Source of the DNA: Maribellus comscasis
Lineage (GTDB): Bacteria > Bacteroidota > Bacteroidia > Bacteroidales > Prolixibacteraceae
Assembly: GCF_009762775.1 (NCBI RefSeq)
Contig: NZ_CP046401.1
Location: forward strand, 5,282,001-5,346,000
Direction of reading: 5' to 3'
Length of the DNA stretch: 64,000 nucleotides
Shown here: positions 1 through 8,638 of the stretch, in pieces
Position numbering within the stretch: the first letter of the stretch is position 1
How the letters are laid out: each line of letters starts with the position of its first letter
The notes under the pieces: model-generated
The model's database searches: none
What the model was told of the DNA's origin: nothing
What the model saw: the letters and a program-made list of their open reading frames with translations, nothing else
Made by a program: the position numbers and the translations under genes

Positions 1-72
1 ATTCAGGAGAATGATTCGTTTCCCAAAAGAAGCAATACGGTTTTTATGTATTTACAAAGGCAGTCTGTTGTT

Positions 73-110
73 AAAAAAATAAACACCGTACTCTTTGCAG
101 GGCACGGTGT
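73..110 (-). terminator. Intrinsic terminator after the truncated sigma gene
   Basis: Read on the minus strand, the arms ACACCGT and ACGGTGT (plus two inner pairs) form a hairpin followed by a run of T (positions 73-80 on the plus strand are A-rich). The hairpin sequence is related to the one after the intact ompA-like gene at 937-966, as expected if both come from one duplicated block. Confidence 0.65.
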
Positions 111-150
111 GGAAGCCTTTCTGTCAATAAAATTTTATTGATATAAAAGC

Positions 151-669
151 TTATATATTTCCTGTAAACCAGGCGAAAGAATTACTTCGATACTTCGAGC
201 AATTCATCGACAATTGGTTCGCAAAATTACGGCTAAGCTGGTGAAGTACTTTATCAATTCTGTTTTTATATACGTTTTGATTAAACGACAATCTTGATAT
301 CCAAAAATATTCTGTAATTGCCTGGAATATTGATTGATCAATCCACTTGGAAGCAAAGGTCTTAAAATTGAATTCTTGTGAACTAACCAACCGGTTGGCC
401 GCTGATATCAGTCCCAGATTTCCTTCAAGTATTAAATCACGTAAACTTAAACCCAATTCTTGGTATTGCTTTGCAATTGATACAACAAGTCCAAGATTTG
501 CTTCAACCAGCTCTTTTAATGCATCCGTATCGTTTTCACCAATACGCTGTATAAGTTCATTTTCCTTTTCAGCATCTATCTGTTTTATTTCACTAATAAA
601 TTGCAAATAAACTTCCAACGAGATTTGATTTTGTGAATTATTTTGATAGGTATTTTTCAATTGTCCCAT
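151..669 (-). pseudogene. Truncated RpoD-type sigma factor fused out of frame to an OmpA 3' end
   Basis: 172 residues. Residues 1 to about 157 align with the intact sigma factor at 1965-2822 through regions 1.2 and 2 and into the start of region 3. Regions 3 (most) and 4, including the -35-binding helix-turn-helix, are missing. The last 16 or so residues come from sequence nearly identical to the ompA-like 3' end at 996-1058, read in another frame. Region 2.4 is also altered: YAVWWIRQSI in the full copy is FASKWIDQSI here, and SRTVRLP is lost. It keeps its own copy of the bipartite upstream element (719-756). It is probably a dead gene. A core-binding decoy or regulator is possible because region 2.1-2.2, the main core-binding part, is better preserved. 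Confidence 0.75.
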
Positions 670-718
670 ACAGAATAGTTTTAACTATTCAAATTTTGTT
701 TATTCTGCTTAACTTGAG

Positions 719-756
719 TTACACAATTCTTTCAATAATTTACATTATTCACACAT
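719..756 (-). promoter_or_regulatory. Bipartite element, copy 1
   Basis: Minus-strand reading: ATGTGTGAATAATGTAA, 14 bases, TGTGTAA. It ends about 49 bp upstream of the truncated sigma gene. It is one of seven copies, all in the orientation of the downstream gene and with the same 14-bp spacing. Confidence 0.7.
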
Positions 757-767
757 TTCTATTGTAT

Positions 768-890
768 TATGAGGTCATTCAGAAATATGATTCGTTTCCA
801 GAAATACAGTCAGGTCTTTCTGAAATTTGTACAACCGGATTGTTAGTTTATGAGTATTTTAAGGACAACCCCATAGGAAGCATTAGTTAA
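768..890 (+). pseudogene. Possible 3' fragment of an unidentified gene
   Basis: The plus-strand frame ending at 890 reads YYEVIQKYDSFPEIQ and continues to FKDNPIGSIS before a stop. A related reading, IQENDSFP, exists at the window start (1-24) in the matching part of the duplicated block, with a third-position change in the shared codons, which hints at former coding. The upstream part of the frame overlaps the element at 719-756 and the sigma gene and is unlikely to be real. I do not recognise a family. Confidence 0.25.
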
Positions 891-936
891 CTTTCTTTTT
901 AAAGCTCCCAAAAGATTTAATGAAATTGTTTATAAT

Positions 937-966
937 AAAAAAAAACGCACTCTTCACTGAGTACGG
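937..966 (-). terminator. Intrinsic terminator of the OmpA-like lipoprotein gene
   Basis: On the minus strand CGTACTC, six loop bases and GAGTGCG form a hairpin followed by nine T. It lies about 30 bp past the stop codon at 995. Confidence 0.75.
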
Positions 967-994
967 TTTTGTAACTTTTGATCGGTAAAAGTCA

Positions 995-1813
995 CTATTG
1001 ATATAAAAGCTTATATATTTCCTGTAAATCAGGCGAAAGGATAACTTCCGTCCTTCGATTTCCGGCTCTTCCTTCAGCAGTAATATTTGAGCTTACAGGA
1101 TGAAACTGACTTTTCCCTGAAGCAGTTATGCGGCTTGCATCGAAACCATTATCAATGGTTAGAATTCGAACGATAGATGTTGCCCTTGCCGTACTAAGAT
1201 CCCAATTGTCTTCAAACATTTTTGTTTTAATTGGAACATCATCGGTATGACCCTCAATCGATACGGTGAAATCTTCTGAACTGTTTAAGATAGTGGCAAG
1301 CGATTTAAGCGCTGCTTTTCCTTTTGAATCGACAACGTCGCTGCCCGATTTAAAGAGCAGTTTTTCTGCCAGCGATACATGAACGTTTCCATCCTTCATG
1401 TAAACAGTAAGCTCATCCGCTTTATAATTCTTTAGTGCATTTCCTATAGAATTTTTTAACTTATTGGTTATTTCCGCCTGAGAATCGATAATATCCTGAA
1501 GATTTTTTAATCGAATAGCTTGTTCTCTTATTGTCATGTTTGATTCTGAGGAAAGTAGCATCAGATCATTTTGAACTGATGCATATTCTTCTTGAGCTAC
1601 AACTTTTTCTTTTTGCATGCTTGCTTCTTCATCCTTTAATTTCATTAATTGTAAATTACGTTCGTTAAGTTTACTGGCCATGTTTGCATTTTCTTTTTGT
1701 AGTTTATCCACCCTGGCTTCTGAAGCGATAAATTTTTTATTTGATACGCATGACGTAAATAATAACCCAATGATCAAGGCAAAGAAAGTAAGTGTATGGA
1801 TTGGTTTTTTCAT
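995..1813 (-). CDS. OmpA-family peptidoglycan-binding lipoprotein
   Basis: 272 residues. The N-terminus is a lipoprotein signal (hydrophobic stretch then LLFTSC, so lipidation at about Cys22). Residues 30-125 are predicted coiled coil. The C-terminal OmpA domain (about 140-260) has the expected IEGHTDD and NWDLSTARA motifs and the RRTEV end. Such proteins tie the outer membrane to peptidoglycan. It sits 150 bp downstream of the sigma gene but has its own bipartite element (1875-1912) and its own terminator, so it is probably a separate unit of the same regulon. Its last 60 bases recur at 136-198. Confidence 0.85.
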   Translation of the reverse strand: MKKPIHTLTFFALIIGLLFTSCVSNKKFIASEARVDKLQKENANMASKLNERNLQLMKLKDEEASMQKEKVVAQEEYASVQNDLMLLSSESNMTIREQAIRLKNLQDIIDSQAEITNKLKNSIGNALKNYKADELTVYMKDGNVHVSLAEKLLFKSGSDVVDSKGKAALKSLATILNSSEDFTVSIEGHTDDVPIKTKMFEDNWDLSTARATSIVRILTIDNGFDASRITASGKSQFHPVSSNITAEGRAGNRRTEVILSPDLQEIYKLLYQ

Positions 1814-1874
1814 TTTTTTTCTTTTTAGTGAATATTTAATGTGTTAAAGTTGAGGATATTCAAAGTTGGAAGTA

Positions 1875-1912
1875 TTACATAACTTCTGGAAAGAATTACA
1901 TCATTCACACAT
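1875..1912 (-). promoter_or_regulatory. Bipartite element, copy 2
   Basis: Minus-strand reading: ATGTGTGAATGATGTAA, 14 bases, TATGTAATACTT. It ends 61 bp before the OmpA-like gene. The ATACTT extension after the second half-site is shared with the copy at 12817. Confidence 0.75.
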
Positions 1913-1964
1913 TTTAATTTAATTACTGTAAAATGAATAAGAACATATCAACTTGGGTTAACTA

Positions 1965-2822
1965 TTAAACACAGATATATTCTTTTAGTATGTTTTTAGC
2001 TCTAAGCTTTTTGATTGCACTATCTTTTATTTGACGCACCCTTTCCGATGATAGTCCATAATTAAATGCTATTTCGCTTAAAGAAAGAGGTTCAGGGCTA
2101 TCGAATCCATAATAACTACGCACTATTGCTGAATCTCTACTACTAAGCACTGTGAGTGAACGTTCAATTTCTTTACGAAATGAATTTTCATTTAAATGTA
2201 TATCTGGACTGGGAGAATTTTCATTTAAAATCAAATCATACAAATTTATTTGATCTTCGGTGCCAATAGGGGCATCCAGTGATATTTGAACATTAAATAT
2301 ATTCAATACATCTTCAACTATTTCAGATTGCAGATTCAATATGCCAGACAGTTCGTCGATGGTTGGTTCGCGAAGAAACTCATGGCTTAACTGATTATAT
2401 GCTTTAGAGATTTTATTTTTTAACCCTATTTTATTTAGTGGGAGCCTCACTGTTCTTGAATTCTCAGCTATCGCCTGTGAAATAGATTGTCTAATCCACC
2501 AAACAGCATAAGTAATGAATTTAAATCCTCTGTTTCTGTCAAAACGTTCGGCAGCTTTTAACAAGCCTAGGTTTCCTTCATTTATCAAATCAGATAAACT
2601 CAATCCCTGGTTCTGGTATTGTTTCGAAACTGAAATAACAAACCGTAGGTTGGCTTTAACCATTTTTTCAAAAGCATCTCGATCGCCTTCACTAATCCGA
2701 CCGGCAAGTTCTGCTTCTTCATTTGCGGTCAACATATCTATTTTACCAATTTCCTGCAAATAGATATTTATAGAAAGGTTATCGCGATTAGTTACTTGTT
2801 TCGTTATTTTTAATTGTCTCAT
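1965..2822 (-). CDS. RpoD-type (sigma-70 group) RNA polymerase sigma factor
   Basis: 285 residues, the usual length of Bacteroidota RpoD-like factors that lack region 1.1. Region 1.2 lies near residues 15-50 (INIYLQEIGKID). Region 2 has the core-binding stretch NLRFVISVSKQYQ and the -10 recognition and melting stretch FITYAVWWIRQSI followed by SRTVRLP. Region 3 is about 150-200. Region 4 ends with the helix-turn-helix LSLSEIAFNYGLSSERVRQIK. It carries the bipartite element upstream (2882-2919), so it may be autoregulated or may read that element itself. The genome's housekeeping RpoD may lie elsewhere; the surrounding stress genes suggest an alternative role. Confidence 0.88.
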   Translation of the reverse strand: MRQLKITKQVTNRDNLSINIYLQEIGKIDMLTANEEAELAGRISEGDRDAFEKMVKANLRFVISVSKQYQNQGLSLSDLINEGNLGLLKAAERFDRNRGFKFITYAVWWIRQSISQAIAENSRTVRLPLNKIGLKNKISKAYNQLSHEFLREPTIDELSGILNLQSEIVEDVLNIFNVQISLDAPIGTEDQINLYDLILNENSPSPDIHLNENSFRKEIERSLTVLSSRDSAIVRSYYGFDSPEPLSLSEIAFNYGLSSERVRQIKDSAIKKLRAKNILKEYICV

Positions 2823-2881
2823 AAACTAATTTATAATAAATATTCATTTTGTGAAAGTCTTTCATTTTGTAAAAAAAGAGA

Positions 2882-2919
2882 TTATATAATTCCATTAAAT
2901 ATTTACATTATTCACACAT
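2882..2919 (-). promoter_or_regulatory. Bipartite element, copy 3
   Basis: Minus-strand reading: ATGTGTGAATAATGTAA, 14 bases, TATATAA. It lies 60 bp upstream of the intact sigma gene. The first half is identical to copy 1, as expected from duplication of the block. Confidence 0.7.
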
Positions 2920-3121
2920 CTCCACCTTTTTCCAATTTATTCGGAATAAAATAGGTGCTGATTTTCCAATTTCAAAATCACGGAAGCTGAAATCGACTGC
3001 TTTAATAGAGTTCTGTTTAAATACATTAACACCTCTGCCCACAATTTCGGAAAGAAGAAAAAAGACTGTCGAAAAGTATTCTTCACCAGGTTTTCATTTG
3101 TTTATGGTAAAAGGATGTATT

Positions 3122-3426
3122 TTAACATGAAACTTGCTCCGGTTTTAGATATAAAGTTGAGCGAAACTGTAATGTGTCGCCAATAGAATGTCCGAATTGT
3201 TCGAGCGTTTCGATGTTAATATTCTTGATAAATTTTACTTCATTAGAGCTGTAAGGTTTTGCATTAGCATTTTTTGCGCAGAGGCTGTTAAAACCGGCTT
3301 AAAAAACAATCGGAACATACATTTAGTTGAACCTGTTTCGTTCAGAGTAAGTTTCAATGTTGTTTTCATGAAAGTAGATTGTATCTTTTTTGAGCTGTAG
3401 TCTCCCATGTACAAATGCAAAATCAT
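3122..3426 (-). pseudogene. Frameshifted remnant, possibly SRPBCC-like
   Basis: A minus-strand frame (3426-3235) reads into LTALMK and a stop. Shifting one base there continues into about 37 further residues starting EVKFIKNINIETLEQF and ending at 3122. The two halves look like the end of one small soluble protein with a C-terminal helix, loosely like SRPBCC proteins. The start is unclear. Low confidence: the identification is by eye only and the stretch may be non-coding. Confidence 0.3.
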
Positions 3427-3493
3427 TTGTTATCAATAAAACAAAGTATGATTACAATTCTGAATTTCATTTTCATATTCCATTTCCAACTGT

Positions 3494-4459
3494 TTATTCT
3501 TTTTCTTTTTCAATTAATTCATTTTCAGCTGCATTTTTTATTTCTTTTTCAACTCTCAATTGTTCTTCTTTTTTGGCTTTGAGTTTATAGTATCTTCTAA
3601 ATAAGAAATTATGTTTGAGCGCTTCCATATTTTCGTTCAGCCCTATACTACTTTCTTTAAGATTTATAATAGTTTCATCAATGTTATTAACGATAGATGT
3701 ATCCTTGAGCAACATTCCAATAGCTCCTTCGCCACTGTTTATTTTTGTCATAATTTCGCCAAGCTGGTTGGAGGCAACTTCAGTTTTTGCGGCCGTTTTC
3801 TGCAAACTCTCCATAAAAGCAAATACATTTTCTTTTGTAACTTCAATGGTTTTATCCAACCCTTCAGAACTCTTTTTGAAATTTTCAACAATTTGATTAA
3901 CGTTTTCGGCAATGGTTGAATCCTGTATTAATCGGCCAAGCATTCCTTGTCCATTATTAATATTCGTCATTATCTCAGCAAGTTGCAACGTAATAACTTC
4001 GGCACTCTCTGCACTGGTTTTTAAATTTCTCATAATATCATCGGTTTCAATCGGTTCTTTTGACAAAATATGATGTCCGTCTTCTGCCATTGGTGAGTTA
4101 TTGTTTCCCTGGTTAATAATGATAATCCGATCGCCAATAATTCCTTCGGAACCAATACTTGCATAACTATCAGCTTTTATAAATTGCTGTACATTTTTTC
4201 TGATTAGCATTTCAACCTGCACAGTTGAATCGTTAATTATTCGAATGTTATCGACAATACCCACATCGATGCCCGAGAAGCGGATATTGTTTCCGGCTTG
4301 TAGACCGCTAACATTATAAAAGTTGGTTGTAATTTTAAACACAGGATTAAATAAATTCTGTTGTTTGCCAATAATGAAAATGGCAATTACAAAAAAGACA
4401 ATTCCTCCTGCAATAAAGATTCCTAAACGTGCCTTAAACTGTGGTGTATAATTTTCCAT
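3494..4459 (-). CDS. MlaD-family (MCE domain) lipid-binding protein
   Basis: 321 residues. One N-terminal TM segment (about 12-30, FIAGGIVFFVIAIFIIG) is followed by the MCE core (about 38-115) with NVSGLQAGNNIRFSGIDVG, the conserved MCE motif. The rest is helical, with two repeats of the form LAEIMTNINNGQGMLGRLIQD and LGEIMTKINSGEGAIGMLLKD, then a charged coiled coil. In the Mla system MlaD binds phospholipid between the inner membrane and the periplasm. It is third in a tight operon with the ATPase (3-bp gap) and permease genes. The Lys/Glu-rich tail is longer than in E. coli MlaD, as usual in Bacteroidota. Confidence 0.85.
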   Translation of the reverse strand: MENYTPQFKARLGIFIAGGIVFFVIAIFIIGKQQNLFNPVFKITTNFYNVSGLQAGNNIRFSGIDVGIVDNIRIINDSTVQVEMLIRKNVQQFIKADSYASIGSEGIIGDRIIIINQGNNNSPMAEDGHHILSKEPIETDDIMRNLKTSAESAEVITLQLAEIMTNINNGQGMLGRLIQDSTIAENVNQIVENFKKSSEGLDKTIEVTKENVFAFMESLQKTAAKTEVASNQLGEIMTKINSGEGAIGMLLKDTSIVNNIDETIINLKESSIGLNENMEALKHNFLFRRYYKLKAKKEEQLRVEKEIKNAAENELIEKEKE

Positions 4460-4462
4460 TTT

Positions 4463-5242
4463 TTATGCTTTTTGTTTGAAAAAAGACTGGATTACCTCAT
4501 CAGTTGAATTTTCAAAATCATTGATGTTGCCTTCTGTGTAAATCTCACCGTCTTTTAACATGATAATTCTGTCAGCGGTGGCGCGGGCACATTCAATATC
4601 ATGCGTGATTATAATAGATGATGTTTGGGATTTTTTTTGAATATCATTAATTAGCGCGCTTATTCCGTCGGAAGTCACAGGATCGAGTCCGGTTGTCGGT
4701 TCATCATACAGCATAATGATCGGATCGACAACAATGGTACGCGCAAGACTTGCCCGTTTACGCATTCCTCCCGAAAGCTCAGAGGGCATCTTGTGTGACG
4801 TGTCGGCCAATCCTACATTCTCCAAAACTTCTTCAATTTTTTCATCCCTTTCCTTTGTCGTAAGTTTCTTTTTTATTCTGCGCAGTGGAAATTCAAGATT
4901 TTGTTTAATGGTCATAGAATCGTATAGAGCGCCACTCTGAAAAAGGAAACCAATTTTTTCCCTCAATGTTGCTAATCCCTTGTCTTTTAATTCGTTTACA
5001 TTTTCACCCAGTACTGTAATTGTTCCCTTGTCTGGATTTAGCAAACGGACAATACATTTAATAAGAACCGACTTTCCGGAGCCTGATTTCCCGAGCACAA
5101 CAAGATTCTCACCATCAAAAACCTTTAACGACAAGTTCTTTAATACCTGTAGAGCGGCAAAACCTTTACTGAGATTGTTGATTTCAATAACCAGATCAGG
5201 TATTTTTGTACTTACCGGTATAACCGTTTCATTTTTAAACAT
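4463..5242 (-). CDS. MlaF-family ABC transporter ATPase
   Basis: 259 residues. Walker A is GKSGSGKS, the signature is LSGGMRKR, Walker B is IIMLYDEPTTGLD and the H-loop is ITHD. It powers the MlaE permease for phospholipid movement that keeps the outer membrane asymmetric. It is the middle gene of the operon: the permease ends 10 bp upstream and mlaD begins 3 bp downstream. All catalytic motifs are intact. Confidence 0.9.
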   Translation of the reverse strand: MFKNETVIPVSTKIPDLVIEINNLSKGFAALQVLKNLSLKVFDGENLVVLGKSGSGKSVLIKCIVRLLNPDKGTITVLGENVNELKDKGLATLREKIGFLFQSGALYDSMTIKQNLEFPLRRIKKKLTTKERDEKIEEVLENVGLADTSHKMPSELSGGMRKRASLARTIVVDPIIMLYDEPTTGLDPVTSDGISALINDIQKKSQTSSIIITHDIECARATADRIIMLKDGEIYTEGNINDFENSTDEVIQSFFKQKA

Positions 5243-5252
5243 ATTTTATTTT

Positions 5253-6089
5253 TTATAAAAGCATATCGGTTATCTGAACAGCAATCAGGTCAACAATTAT
5301 CACAAGCAGGGAAGCAAGCACCACTGCTGAATTAGCTGCCTTGCCCACACTTTCTGTCCCGTACCCCGCAGAATAACCTTTGTAACAACCCACAAGCCCG
5401 ATAACGGCGCCAAAAAAGAACGTTTTAATTACGGCGGGTAAAAAATCCATAAATTCAACCACCCTGAATGCCTGACTAAAAAACAACACAAAAGTGACGC
5501 TTTCTTTTAAGTTTGCACCGGCCCAGCTTCCCAAAATCCCGAGTGCATCGGCATATAAAACCAAAATCGGAACCATCAGAGTGGCAGCCAAAACTCTGGT
5601 AACCACCAAAAAACGTATCGGATGAGTGGAAGATACTTCCATGGCGTCAATTTGTTCCGACACTTTCATTGAGCCTAGCTCTGCCCCCATGCCTGAACCG
5701 ATTTTCCCAGCACAAATTAGTGCGGTAATCACCGGCCCCATTTCCCTGATTATAGATAAAGCTACCATTCCGGGAAGCATGGATACAGCCCCAAAATCAA
5801 CCAAAACCGGCCGGGATTGAATGGTTAATACCAATCCCATTATGAGACCTGTTACCGAGATAAGCGGTAACGTTTTATACCCGATTTGAAAACACTGGCG
5901 CAGGAATTCACTAAATTCGAAATCCAAGGAAAAGGTTTCTTTTGCCATTCGCCGAGCAAACAAAAAGAACTCGCCTATTCCTAAAAAGAATATATTGACT
6001 TCACGCGTTTTTTCACCTAGCCGGATAACCTGCTTTTTAACTGCAACCGTGTTTATTTTCACTTTTTTTAAAGGTGCAATTTTTTTCAC
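5253..6089 (-). CDS. MlaE-family ABC transporter permease
   Basis: 278 residues. A basic N-terminal extension (about 30 residues) precedes the permease domain with five or six membrane segments. The conserved EMGPVITALICAGKIGSGMGAELGSM region is visible (written here as its parts EMGPVITALI and GSGMGAELGS), as is EQIDAMEVSSTHP. It is first in the mlaEFD-type operon and has the bipartite element 34 bp upstream, so the whole lipid transporter probably belongs to the stress regulon. Confidence 0.88.
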   Translation of the reverse strand: MKKIAPLKKVKINTVAVKKQVIRLGEKTREVNIFFLGIGEFFLFARRMAKETFSLDFEFSEFLRQCFQIGYKTLPLISVTGLIMGLVLTIQSRPVLVDFGAVSMLPGMVALSIIREMGPVITALICAGKIGSGMGAELGSMKVSEQIDAMEVSSTHPIRFLVVTRVLAATLMVPILVLYADALGILGSWAGANLKESVTFVLFFSQAFRVVEFMDFLPAVIKTFFFGAVIGLVGCYKGYSAGYGTESVGKAANSAVVLASLLVIIVDLIAVQITDMLL

Positions 6090-6123
6090 TTTGTAAAGGT
6101 AGGAGAGTTCATACTGGGAAATT

Positions 6124-6161
6124 TTACAGTATTCCGGATTAGAGTTACATCATTCACATAT
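6124..6161 (-). promoter_or_regulatory. Bipartite element, copy 4
   Basis: Minus-strand reading: ATATGTGAATGATGTAA, 14 bases, ACTGTAA. The spacer begins CTCTAAT as in the copy at 12817. It lies 34 bp before the MlaE-type permease. Confidence 0.7.
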
Positions 6162-6210
6162 ATCCCGGCTAATCATTCCATTCCGCGACAAACCATATTC
6201 CACTTCCGTT

Positions 6211-7281
6211 TTATTCTTTAAGAGCTGGCTTGGTCTCCGGTGGTTCCGGCATGGTATCGCCCAGTAACAAACCCCAGGGTTTTAATGGCTTAATGTTGTC
6301 GAAGATAAGTTTAGCAATAGCTGTGAGCGGAATGGCAATTAACATTCCCTGAATACCCCACAAAGCGGCAAACACAATTACAGCAACAATAGAAGCCAGG
6401 GCATTAAGTTTTACTTTTGAGCCAACAATTCTTGGAGTGATGAAATTATTGTCGATGAATTGTGTTACTATATAGAGTGCCAAAACCAACAAAGAAAACC
6501 ATGGCGATGATTTTGTCACGATAGCAATTATCATCGGCAATGATGCTGCGATGATTGAACCCAGATATGGAATTAGGTTGAGAAAGGCGCCTATTATGCC
6601 AAGAATTATTGCATATTCTATACCAAGTATCAAAAGGCCTATTGAGTAAATAGCAGAAATTATGGCCACTTGTAAAAGTAGTCCAATCAGATAACGTTGA
6701 ATCAGCGTTTTTATCTGGTTTATTATTTTATTCACTTTATTTCGGTTACTTTTCCCGAATAACCTGCGCAAAAATTCAATTAAAATAGGTTTGTAAAACA
6801 GAATCATAAACACATACACAGGTATTAAAAACAATAATGCCAACTCGCTGCCTACATTGAAGATGGTTTGCCCGATTTTCAAGCTACCGGAGAGTTCATT
6901 TTTAGTTTTTGTAATCCATGCTGTAATTTCTCTGTGGCTTAAATTAAAATGTTCCGAAATATAGATAATCGTTTGGTTGAGAATCTCTGTAAATTTATCC
7001 GCCAGCTCGGGCAGAGATTCAGAAAACCGGCTTGCCTGCGAAAACAAGAATGTACCTAAGGCTGCAACAGTCAGAAAGGCCAGGAATAAAGCAATAATAA
7101 TAGACAAAACCCTGTTTATCCTTAACCTAATAAACAGTTTTACAACCGGATGTAAAACAATAGCAATTATGGTTGCAAAAATAATGGGAATAATGATTCC
7201 TTTACCGATATACATAACTGCAAAGAAGGCAAACAAACCAATAAAAATAATAGGAGCTTTTACACTTACAGGAATTTTCAT
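6211..7281 (-). CDS. AI-2E family transporter (PerM/TqsA-like)
   Basis: 356 residues with the family layout: two N-terminal TM pairs, a soluble helical stretch (about 75-140) and four or five C-terminal TM segments. The conserved late motif GAFLNLIPYLG and the stretch VTQFIDNNFITPRIVGSKVKLN are typical (read as QFIDNNFITP and PRIVGS). Members export small molecules or act in ion and osmotic stress; the substrate cannot be told. It follows the mla operon but has its own 120-bp upstream gap. The upstream region shows only a weak resemblance to the bipartite element, which I did not count. Confidence 0.85.
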   Translation of the reverse strand: MKIPVSVKAPIIFIGLFAFFAVMYIGKGIIIPIIFATIIAIVLHPVVKLFIRLRINRVLSIIIALFLAFLTVAALGTFLFSQASRFSESLPELADKFTEILNQTIIYISEHFNLSHREITAWITKTKNELSGSLKIGQTIFNVGSELALLFLIPVYVFMILFYKPILIEFLRRLFGKSNRNKVNKIINQIKTLIQRYLIGLLLQVAIISAIYSIGLLILGIEYAIILGIIGAFLNLIPYLGSIIAASLPMIIAIVTKSSPWFSLLVLALYIVTQFIDNNFITPRIVGSKVKLNALASIVAVIVFAALWGIQGMLIAIPLTAIAKLIFDNIKPLKPWGLLLGDTMPEPPETKPALKE

Positions 7282-7467
7282 CTTATTAAAAATGTTTATT
7301 TTATAAGGTGTAAGATAGCCTGTCTGGGATTTTCGGGATATCTCGCACGATTTTAGTAATTATTATTTTTGTCAATGTATTTTATGTACCTGCTTTATTT
7401 CTATTATTGGTCTCGACTTGCATAATTTATTTTCCTTTATGAAAAATTTAGTGTGAAATAAATTGGC

Positions 7468-7806
7468 TTAATGTCTTTTGTGCTTTAGGATTTTTGCAGT
7501 AATATTAGTAATACCAAATTGCATAACAATTCCCAAAAATCTTCTAAGTTTATTGTTTGACTCACCTGTAATAACTCTTTTCAAAAGATGACCGGTGGCT
7601 AATCCAACTGTAGCGTTTAAAAGGTTATTAACCAGGTAAGGAGAAGTCGAAATTTCTTTCAAAGTATTTTCGATTAAATTGACAGGCCTCAAACTTTCAT
7701 AGGCTAAATGAAATTGTTTTTTCATTAATTTTAACTTGACGGCCTGCTCCGCTTCCAGTAATTCGATAGCAACCTGGAGTTCGGCGGTGGAAGATGTATT
7801 TTCCAT
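7468..7806 (-). CDS. Small helical protein of the envelope-stress cluster
   Basis: 112 residues, no named family recognised. It begins with a Glu-rich helix (ELQVAIELLEAEQAVKLKLMKKQ), contains the stretch LIENTLKEISTSPYLVNNLLNATVGLATGHLLKR and ends in a basic tail. The middle has Gly/Ala-rich helices that may sit at the membrane. It starts 6 bp after the holin-like gene, so the two are almost certainly one operon. Proteins of this kind often sit beside holin-like and YtxH genes in Bacteroidota; that is general recollection, not a match I could test. Confidence 0.6.
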   Translation of the reverse strand: MENTSSTAELQVAIELLEAEQAVKLKLMKKQFHLAYESLRPVNLIENTLKEISTSPYLVNNLLNATVGLATGHLLKRVITGESNNKLRRFLGIVMQFGITNITAKILKHKRH

Positions 7807-7812
7807 TATATT

Positions 7813-8166
7813 CTATTTAAGTGCCTGTTTAACGATATAATCTGAAATCTTCTTTTTAATCCGATCGTGCATAAAGAAATGCAGCACAAGTCCAATAATT
7901 CCATAAAATGAAGCAACTACAAAAAAACCGTAAAACATATTCCCGAAGATTTCCCCCAACCAAAAAGCCACACCCAAATTGAGAAAAAGTAGGAACGACG
8001 TCAAAACTAAAAAAACAACAGCATGTGGTATTAAAGAAGAAACCACATCTGATGTTTTATTAATCGTCTTAAGTTTTACAAGTTCGTAGCTTGTTTTACC
8101 ATAATCGGCAGCACTTTCCAGTAGCGATTCAATTGAATCCACAATGTCTTCCATAGCTTCGGGCAT
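7813..8166 (-). CDS. Phage-holin-like superfamily (Holin_3_6-type) membrane protein
   Basis: 117 residues. An amphipathic N-terminal helix (IVDSIESLLESAADYGKTS) precedes two TM segments (about 48-70 and 75-100), then a basic C-terminal tail. This matches the small two-TM holin-like/competence-type proteins found in bacterial stress clusters; despite the name they are not phage lysis proteins. It is the middle gene of a likely operon with the cupin gene 35 bp upstream and the helical protein 6 bp downstream. Confidence 0.65.
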   Translation of the reverse strand: MPEAMEDIVDSIESLLESAADYGKTSYELVKLKTINKTSDVVSSLIPHAVVFLVLTSFLLFLNLGVAFWLGEIFGNMFYGFFVVASFYGIIGLVLHFFMHDRIKKKISDYIVKQALK

Positions 8167-8201
8167 GATACTCTTGTTTTTAGATAAGATTATTTAAATT
8201 T

Positions 8202-8492
8202 TTAACGATTAACTATAGTTAACAAAAACACCGTTTCTTTCCAAGTTGTAAAGCTGTAATTAACTTTTTTGTGAAGTTTAAGCAACTGACCTTCTTTAAG
8301 AATTATTGATTCTTTTCGTGTATGAAGCTTTAATTTTCCCCCAACTACGAAAAGAGTAACTGAATCATCTGATTGAAAAGAATCAATTTCAGTATCCTTA
8401 TGAATGATGGTTAGCACAACCTGTTTGTCAGGCCTGTTTACAAGAATCTTTGAATTCAATTCCCCTTTCATCCAGGTTCGTTTAAGTTTCAT
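8202..8492 (-). CDS. Small cupin-like protein
   Basis: 96 residues. The chain is almost all short beta strands, with GGKLKLHTRKESIILKEGQLLKLHKKVNYSF resembling the second half of a cupin barrel (GGKLKLHTRK, then EGQLLKLHKK). The metal-binding histidines of catalytic cupins are not complete, so a binding or structural role is more likely than catalysis. It is first in the operon with the holin-like gene. No bipartite element was found in the 145 bp upstream. Confidence 0.6.
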   Translation of the reverse strand: MKLKRTWMKGELNSKILVNRPDKQVVLTIIHKDTEIDSFQSDDSVTLFVVGGKLKLHTRKESIILKEGQLLKLHKKVNYSFTTWKETVFLLTIVNR

Positions 8493-8638
8493 CTATTCAA
8501 AAATCCTTGGCAAATACAATGAACACAATGAGCCTGTAACTTGCCTGTTCGTTTTGTCGCAGTAATTTGATTTCAAGGCTCATGTTTTCATTCCTATTCC
8601 ATTTATCGTAATTTCGCTAATCTGAAACATTTTTATAC

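Larger units (their letters stand above)
1..756. repeat. Degenerate, internally deleted copy of the block at 777-2919
   Basis: Three separate stretches match the neighbouring block in the same order. Positions 1-36 match 777-812 (shared ATTCAG and ATGATTCGTTTCC). The hairpin at 82-110 matches 946-970. Positions 136-198 match 996-1058 (the OmpA 3' end). The sigma coding part and its upstream element (about 200-756) match about 2340-2919. The full block is sigma-OmpA-terminator; this copy has lost most of OmpA and the 3' part of sigma. An ancient tandem duplication followed by one internal deletion explains this best. The order and matches are seen directly; the history is inferred. Confidence 0.7.

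Noticed and set aside
633..890. Long plus-strand frame upstream of the OmpA-like gene as a complete 85-residue protein
   Set aside because: Its first half covers the upstream element and the sigma gene start in another strand; only the last 40 codons show any sign of former coding.
7282..7330. Eighth bipartite element upstream of the AI-2E transporter
   Set aside because: Only loose similarity in the GTG and TTACACC parts; half-sites do not match at the required spacing.
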